DNA of 64,000 nucleotides from Streptomyces violens. Its GTDB lineage: Bacteria > Actinomycetota > Actinomycetes > Streptomycetales > Streptomycetaceae. The first letter of the stretch is position 1. Each line of letters opens with the position of its first letter. The DNA is taken from assembly GCF_000717745.1 (NCBI RefSeq), contig NZ_JOBH01000009.1:186001-250000 (forward strand), given 5' to 3'. Both the position numbers and the translations under genes were made by a program. Below are positions 59,488 to 64,000 of this stretch, one piece after another. Under the pieces are notes generated by a model. The model did not search any database. It was not told where the DNA came from and saw nothing but the letters and a program-made list of their open reading frames with translations.

Positions 59488-59612
59488 TAGTGGGTAGTGA
59501 GTACTGGGTAGTGGGTAGTGGGGCGTCTACTGGGGAGCGCCTGTTGAGAACCCCCAGGTGAGCGATTTGCAGGGTTAGTGGGTAGTGGGGTGCCGCGCCC
59601 CACTACCCACTA
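59488..59612. repeat. TAGTGGG heptamer array with inverted copy (candidate clt locus)
   Basis: Five contiguous 7-mers lie at 59488-59522 (TAGTGGG, TAGTGAG, TACTGGG, TAGTGGG, TAGTGGG). Two more lie at 59576-59589 and two inverted copies (CCCACTA) at 59599-59612. The last two pairs form a perfect 15-bp inverted repeat, 59576-59590 with 59598-59612. The array lies 21 bp past the translocase stop and upstream of the small gene at 59406. Streptomyces FtsK-like Tra proteins bind short tandem repeats at such cis-acting transfer loci; this assignment is inference. Confidence 0.75.
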
Positions 59613-59633
59613 CCCGGTAACCGTGTGTGAGTG

Positions 59634-61829
59634 TCAGGTGTGGTCGGGGTGGACGTAGACCGAGTGCGGTCCGCGGTCGCGGTAGACCAGTTCGCCGCGT
59701 TCGGCGGCGGCCTTGAGGGCTTCGCGGACGGTCTTGCGGTCCCGGCCGACCATCTCGGCGATGGCGGCCGGCTTCATGCCCATCGCGCCGGCGGACTCGA
59801 TTGCGTCGATCGCGGTGGGCAGCCACTCCGGCCCGGCCGGCGCCGCCTCGGACGGCTCCTCCTCGGGGGCGGTTTCGGCGGCCTGTTCGGTGATGCGCTC
59901 GAACTCCGCCAGGGCCCGCGCGATCGCCGCGGCCACCTGCGGGTCATCCTCACCGCCGCCCGAGCCTCCGCCGGTGGAGGGCTCAGCGGCCGGGGCCGCG
60001 GGTTCCTGCGGCGGTTCGGCCTGCGGGTTCTTGGCCTTGTCGATGTAGTAGTCGATGGGCTTCATCGGGGTGAGCGTCCCGATGCCCCCCGCCTGTCCCG
60101 GTGCGGCGTTGCCGCCCGCGGCGCTGGCCCCGCCCGTCGCGGTGCGGGTGCCGGTGCCGGCCGGGGTGGGCAGGCCGAGGGCGTCCAGCAGCCAGGCGAT
60201 CCGTTCGGGGTCGTTCCAGCGCTCGTGGTAGCCGAATGGGGCGGCGTCCTCCTGGGCGGCCTGGTCGAGGTCGGGGCGGATGTCCCAGCGGGCCACCGCG
60301 AGTTCTTCGATGTCGTGGCGCGGGGTGCCGTCGGCGTGCTCGTCTTCGTCGTTGGCGAAGTAGACCTTGCCGCGCTCCGGGCCGATGCCGCCTTCCTGGG
60401 CGCGGGCCTGGTCGAGGATGTAGAGGGCGCCCTTGCCGGGGAGCTTGGACAGGTCGACCTGTTGGTAGTGGCCGGGGAAGACGAACTGGCCCTCCTGCTT
60501 CTTGGCGAAGCGCATGCCAATGGCGATGTCGTACTGCGAATCGACCTCGCCGCCGCCGGTGTTGGGGCCCGTGCCGCGCTGGACGGCATCGACCACGTCC
60601 ACCGCGGCCTTCCGTCCCTTCTTCAACAGCCGGATCTTCGCCTTCAAAGCTTCCGGCGTCCACGCCATCAGGTCCGAGTTCTCGTCCGACAGCACGATGA
60701 CGGCGGGCTCGGTGTCCTTGGGCTGGATCTTCCCGCCCTTCATGCGGCGCGCGCGGCCGTCGGTGATGGCCAGTGCGGCGTTCAGCAGCCGTACCGCCTC
60801 CGCCGGGTCGGTGGCCACCCAGTCCAGGATCGGGCGGTCGATCAGGCGGCCGTCGGCGTCCTTCCACTGCTGGGCCCAGGGCCGCAGCCAGCGCTTGGCG
60901 GTGTTGCCCTGCGCCATGTCGATCATCCAGATCACCGCATCCGTGCAGCGGGTCAGCAGGGAGATGATGACGTGGAGCAGGACGCTCTTACCCGACCCCT
61001 TCATGCCCGCGATCATGATGCTGACCTGGCGGAACAGGATCTCGATCGGCTCCCCCGACTCCAACAAGCCCAGCGTGAGCGGTTCCCGGATGGTCAGCGG
61101 GTGGGCGTCGTCCGGCAGGTCGATGGTCTCGGCCAGCACGTTGCGGGTGGTGACGTGCAGCATCGCTTCCGAGGCGAGACCGGAGTCGCTGCGGACCAGA
61201 CGAAGGGCGCCGGGGCGGATGTCGCCCTTGCGGGTCTCCAGCGCGGGCAGCATCGTCAGCAGCTGCTCGAAAGAGGTGCTGGTCAGCCGCAGCGGCATGG
61301 CGTAGCCGCCGCGGGTGCGCTGACTCTTGCCGACCTCCACACCCCGCGCCCCGACCTCCTCGAACAGGCGCGCCCACTCGGCGCGGTCCCCGTATCCGGT
61401 GCCCGCCTCGGCGGCCCACTGAGCGGCGATCTCCTCCGCCCGTAGGCCCCGGTCGATCGCGTAGAACGGCGTCAGGGCGGCGGTGGCGGCGCCAACGACC
61501 GCGGCGGAGGCGAGGGTCCAGGGGCTGCCGTGGGCGGTCCAGTTGATCCAGGCGTAGGCGGCGCTGGTCCAGGTGGCGGTGAAGCCGGTGTGGAACCAAC
61601 GGCGGAACGCCGACTGACCGGAGGTGCGGATGAAGCGGGAGGCGGCCGCGGCGGCGATGCCGGTCAGAGAGCCGACGCCGATCCAGCCCAGCGGCAGCGC
61701 ATTACCCGCATCTGCGGCCAGGCCCAGGCCGAGGCCGCCGGCGTAGACGGTGGCGGCGGTGAACAGCGGGGTGGACACCACGCCGTGCCGCCAGGGGATC
61801 GGCTCGTGATTGCTGGGACGGCTCAGCAT
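59634..61829 (-). CDS. FtsK/SpoIIIE-type conjugative DNA translocase (TraB/TraSA-like)
   Basis: This 731-residue protein has about three or four N-terminal membrane segments (near 20-38, 45-62, 86-98 and 104-122) and an ATPase with Walker A GMKGSGKSV (275-283) and a later AVIVLSDENSD (Walker B-like). A Pro/Ala/Glu linker and a C-terminal winged-helix domain (about 665-731, AGAMGMKPAAIAEMVGRDRKTV) follow. This is the double-stranded DNA translocase used for mycelial conjugation. The ATG at 61829 has GGAGA upstream. The 7-mer array lies just downstream. Confidence 0.92.
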   Translation of the reverse strand: MLSRPSNHEPIPWRHGVVSTPLFTAATVYAGGLGLGLAADAGNALPLGWIGVGSLTGIAAAAASRFIRTSGQSAFRRWFHTGFTATWTSAAYAWINWTAHGSPWTLASAAVVGAATAALTPFYAIDRGLRAEEIAAQWAAEAGTGYGDRAEWARLFEEVGARGVEVGKSQRTRGGYAMPLRLTSTSFEQLLTMLPALETRKGDIRPGALRLVRSDSGLASEAMLHVTTRNVLAETIDLPDDAHPLTIREPLTLGLLESGEPIEILFRQVSIMIAGMKGSGKSVLLHVIISLLTRCTDAVIWMIDMAQGNTAKRWLRPWAQQWKDADGRLIDRPILDWVATDPAEAVRLLNAALAITDGRARRMKGGKIQPKDTEPAVIVLSDENSDLMAWTPEALKAKIRLLKKGRKAAVDVVDAVQRGTGPNTGGGEVDSQYDIAIGMRFAKKQEGQFVFPGHYQQVDLSKLPGKGALYILDQARAQEGGIGPERGKVYFANDEDEHADGTPRHDIEELAVARWDIRPDLDQAAQEDAAPFGYHERWNDPERIAWLLDALGLPTPAGTGTRTATGGASAAGGNAAPGQAGGIGTLTPMKPIDYYIDKAKNPQAEPPQEPAAPAAEPSTGGGSGGGEDDPQVAAAIARALAEFERITEQAAETAPEEEPSEAAPAGPEWLPTAIDAIESAGAMGMKPAAIAEMVGRDRKTVREALKAAAERGELVYRDRGPHSVYVHPDHT

Positions 61830-61871
61830 GAGAAGAGGTCTCCGTTCGATCGGTCGGGGTGAGCCGGAAGG

Positions 61872-61910
61872 CCGCAGGCCAGGCACCGGCGGTCGGTGCC
61901 TGGCCTGCGG
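61872..61910. terminator. 17-bp hairpin upstream of the translocase gene
   Basis: A perfect stem, 61872-61888 with 61894-61910, and loop GCGGT. It lies between the large membrane protein gene and the translocase start, so it may terminate or attenuate read-through into tra. Confidence 0.65.
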
Positions 61911-61933
61911 TGTTGGCGGAGCCGGTCAGGGGG

Positions 61934-63820
61934 TTACTGCCAGTTGGCGGACTGGTCCCACTTGGCGCCCTGGATGGTGGGGTTCTCGATGTTGTCGATC
62001 TGCTCGGCGTGGATGATCCGGTACAGGGTCGGGATCGAGTCCAGGCGCCCGGCGAGCGCGTGCGCGTAGACGGCGGTGTCGTCGTACGCCTCGGGGATGG
62101 CCTCGTTGACCTTGAAGTTCTCCCGGCTGGAGTGCGCCGCCATGGAGATCACATCGCCGATGGCGCGCTGAATCTCCGCCAGGCTGTTGATGGTCGCCTC
62201 GTAACCGACCATGTTCCCGGCCGGGTTGAGGACCATCATGGCGCCGGCGGTGCGCACGGCGTCGGCGGCGTATTGCAGCGGCAGGGCCGGTTCGATCGAG
62301 CCCACGGGGACTCCCTTCGTTGCGGGGGCGGTGATGATGCGAGTGGGGCTGTGCACCGGCCGGTGCACACCGGAGGTGCGGCGGCCGACCGGGGTCTTGC
62401 GGCGCGGCGGGGTGGGAGAGCTCCCGCCGCCGGTGTGCCGATACATCCAGCGGTTCAGCCAGCCCCACGTGCCCGCCCAGGCCAAAGCGCGGGCCGCGGG
62501 GGTGGTCAGGGTGTGGAAGACGCGGGCCAGGGGCCGCAGCCAGTTCGGGCCGATGGAGGAGTAGCGCACCGAGCCCAGCGCGAGGTGGGCGTTGAGCAGG
62601 GCGCGGGAGCCGTGGCGCCAGGCGTGGGCCAGCAGCGGCGAACCGTGCCGGGCGATCGCGTGGGCGGTAGCGCGGACGGGTGCGGCGGCCTTGCGCAGGC
62701 GCTGGCGGGTCAGGGCGCTGGTGTGCTGGCGAAGCTTGCGCCCCGCCCAGTACCGGCCTCGCCGCCAGGCACCCATCGCCGCACCGAACGACCGCTGAGC
62801 GGCCTTGGCCCCGGCGCCCTGGCCCGTGTCCCTGCTGCCCTGAGCCTTGTTCGGCTTCTTCGCCTTGGGCTGGGGCTTGAGCTTGCTGGGGTTGGGGTCC
62901 TTGCCGCCCGTGCGGTCGCGGTTGACAGCCCTTTGCAGGGCCTTGGCCGCCTTCCACGCCCGGCTGGACACCGACGGAGACGAGGAGGACGGCGCCCGGT
63001 GCTTGTGCCTGCCCTTCACATCGCTGGACTGCGACCGCGAGCTTCCGGCACCGGCCGGTGAGGTGGGCGTGGTGGGGGACTTGCGGCGCAGCGTCCGCGA
63101 CAGCCGCTCCACCGGCCCCGTCCGCCCACCGCCACCAGCCGCACCGGAGCGCTTGAGTGGCGACGTGCCCCCGCCGGAACCGGCGGTGGTCCGCGGCGTC
63201 TTGGGCGGGGTGAGGCTGCGGCCGGTGCCGCCGGTGGCAGCCGCATTCCGCCCCAGCCGAGCGGGGTTTCCGCCGGCCGTGTTCGGGGCGACGGTCGACG
63301 GCCTGTTCTTCTTCGCCATCGAGCCGCCCGGCTTGTGCGACGAGTCGCCCATGCGGCCACCACCCGCCGCGGCGGCCCCGGCGGGCTTGCGCAGGGAGGA
63401 GCCGGAGCCAGTGCGGGCCGCCGGAACCCTCCCGCTCCCACCCGACGTACGCCCCGCAGAGCCGGAGTTCGAGGGACGGCGGTGTCCGGTGCCGGGTGAG
63501 CGTGAGGACGCCCGCCCCAGGCGGCCAGTGCCGGACCGACGGATGCGTCGACCGGTCTTCACCACCAGGGTGGCGGTGGCGACCGCGGAGCAGGCGACGA
63601 CGGCCAGCAGGACGGCGGGCAGGCCGAACTGGTGGGACAGCCAGCAGAACCCGATCAGGCCGGTCAGTGCGCCGCCGGGGATCAGCACTCCGGCCAGCGT
63701 CTGCCCCGGGGCGGAGGCCGGTTCCTTGGTCTGAGCCACGGGCTCCTTCTGCTGCCGCGTGACGGGTTCGGGGGTGGTTGTGGTGGTGGGGGGCTTGGTC
63801 TCGGTTGCCGTTGAGGGCAT
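61934..63820 (-). CDS. Large AICE membrane protein, probable transfer function
   Basis: This 628-residue protein has a Thr/Pro/Glu-rich start, two membrane segments (about 43-60 and 66-87), a long basic Ser/Gly/Arg/Pro-rich low-complexity region (90-385) and a more ordered C-terminal part (from about 470). A segment with MVLNPAGNMVGYEATINSLAEIQRAIGDVI lies in two pieces of conserved-looking helices. AAGGAGG is ideally placed before the ATG. Position next to the translocase suggests DNA transfer; no catalytic motif is visible. Confidence 0.8.
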   Translation of the reverse strand: MPSTATETKPPTTTTTPEPVTRQQKEPVAQTKEPASAPGQTLAGVLIPGGALTGLIGFCWLSHQFGLPAVLLAVVACSAVATATLVVKTGRRIRRSGTGRLGRASSRSPGTGHRRPSNSGSAGRTSGGSGRVPAARTGSGSSLRKPAGAAAAGGGRMGDSSHKPGGSMAKKNRPSTVAPNTAGGNPARLGRNAAATGGTGRSLTPPKTPRTTAGSGGGTSPLKRSGAAGGGGRTGPVERLSRTLRRKSPTTPTSPAGAGSSRSQSSDVKGRHKHRAPSSSSPSVSSRAWKAAKALQRAVNRDRTGGKDPNPSKLKPQPKAKKPNKAQGSRDTGQGAGAKAAQRSFGAAMGAWRRGRYWAGRKLRQHTSALTRQRLRKAAAPVRATAHAIARHGSPLLAHAWRHGSRALLNAHLALGSVRYSSIGPNWLRPLARVFHTLTTPAARALAWAGTWGWLNRWMYRHTGGGSSPTPPRRKTPVGRRTSGVHRPVHSPTRIITAPATKGVPVGSIEPALPLQYAADAVRTAGAMMVLNPAGNMVGYEATINSLAEIQRAIGDVISMAAHSSRENFKVNEAIPEAYDDTAVYAHALAGRLDSIPTLYRIIHAEQIDNIENPTIQGAKWDQSANWQ

Positions 63821-63831
63821 CGAAGCCTCCT

Positions 63832-64000
63832 TTATGCGGCCCGCGCGGGAGCATCCGCGCAGGCCAGGCACATGCCGAGTGAAGTGGGGAGGGGGTAGCC
63901 CGCGTCCCGCCCGCATTCGGGGCAGGTACGGCGGGCGGCGTTCGCCTTGGCCAGCGCCGCCCACCGCGCCGGCGTCATCGGCCGGACGGGCAGCGCCAGA
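63832..64000 (-). CDS. Small zinc-ribbon-like protein (cut by window edge)
   Basis: The minus frame runs open from the edge to the TAA at 63832 and encodes LALPVRPMTPARW, then RRTCPECGRD and GMCLACAD, two CxxC knuckles about 20 residues apart. It resembles the small zinc-binding proteins found upstream of transfer genes in Streptomyces AICEs. The stop is 11 nt before the next start, so they are co-transcribed. The N-terminus is missing; an internal ATG at 63978 could be the true start. Confidence 0.75.
   Translation of the reverse strand, partial: LALPVRPMTPARWAALAKANAARRTCPECGRDAGYPLPTSLGMCLACADAPARAA

Larger units (their letters stand above)
53778..64000. mobile_element. Actinomycete integrative and conjugative element (AICE), left part
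   Basis: A tRNA-Arg gene is followed by a tyrosine integrase and xis, then primase-polymerase type replication genes, an FtsK/TraB-like translocase and small membrane proteins, the module order of pSAM2/SLP1-like elements. The attL core should be the tRNA 3' half (about 53829-53849); the matching attR lies beyond the window. Genes all read leftwards to the tRNA. No kor/pra-type regulator or toxin-antitoxin is seen in the visible part. Confidence 0.9.

Noticed and set aside
59488..59612. CRISPR array
   Set aside because: The units are 7 bp, contiguous or inverted, without spacers of uniform length and without cas genes.

Overview
The window looks like a piece of a Streptomyces chromosome. It is very GC-rich with strong third-position bias, many genes start with GTG, and it carries the hyphal-tip coiled-coil pair Scy/FilP, the actinobacterial mismatch endonuclease NucS, and the actinobacterial gene order argS-lysA-hom-thrC-thrB-rho-rpmE-prfA-prmC-sua5-wecA-atp. 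Everything up to about 53.85 kb is core chromosome. From the tRNA-Arg gene at 53,778 to the right edge it is an integrated conjugative element that continues past the window.

Layout. 1-2.2 kb: a two-component system (kinase cut by the left edge) divergent from a PepSY protein, with a repeat array between them that looks like the regulator's operator. 2.3-5.1 kb: meaB, a thiolase and methylmalonyl-CoA epimerase; together with 3-hydroxybutyryl-CoA dehydrogenase (22.5 kb) and the cobalamin adenosyltransferase (23.7 kb) these supply acyl-CoA and B12-dependent methylmalonyl-CoA metabolism. 5.2-10.7 kb: scy and filP. 10.9-16 kb: two paralogous ABC exporter cassettes flanking an uncharacterised gene. 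16-27.5 kb: small conserved actinobacterial genes, a luciferase-like oxidoreductase, nucS, a membrane-tethered ATPase, a STAS protein, a second two-component system and a DUF2550 protein. 27.6-35.5 kb: the ATP synthase operon, read leftwards with a clear terminator. 35.8-44 kb: wecA, glyA, a phosphatase-like gene, sua5, prmC, prfA, rpmE and an LCP protein. 44.3-53 kb: rho, the threonine/lysine genes thrB, thrC, hom and lysA, and a catalytically gutted arginyl-tRNA synthetase relative.

Mobile part (53.8 kb to edge). An actinomycete integrative and conjugative element (AICE) sits at tRNA-Arg(CCG). All its genes read towards the tRNA: integrase, excisionase, a DUF3631 ATPase, a small Cys protein, a primase-polymerase, three small proteins, an FtsK/TraB-type DNA translocase, a large membrane transfer protein and a small zinc protein. 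Two repeat arrays stand out: twelve copies of a 9-mer (TGTAGCGGA) between the ATPase gene and xis, and a 7-mer array (TAGTGGG) just downstream of the translocase gene. They are candidates for the replication/control locus and the cis-acting transfer locus of the element.

The most notable points are the two arrays, the ArgRS relic at the ancestral argS position, a low-molecular-weight phosphatase whose nucleophilic Cys is Ser, a STAS protein lacking its phosphorylatable Ser, and an ATPase with an altered Walker A lysine. All identifications come from reading the sequence and from recalled family features; no database search was run.
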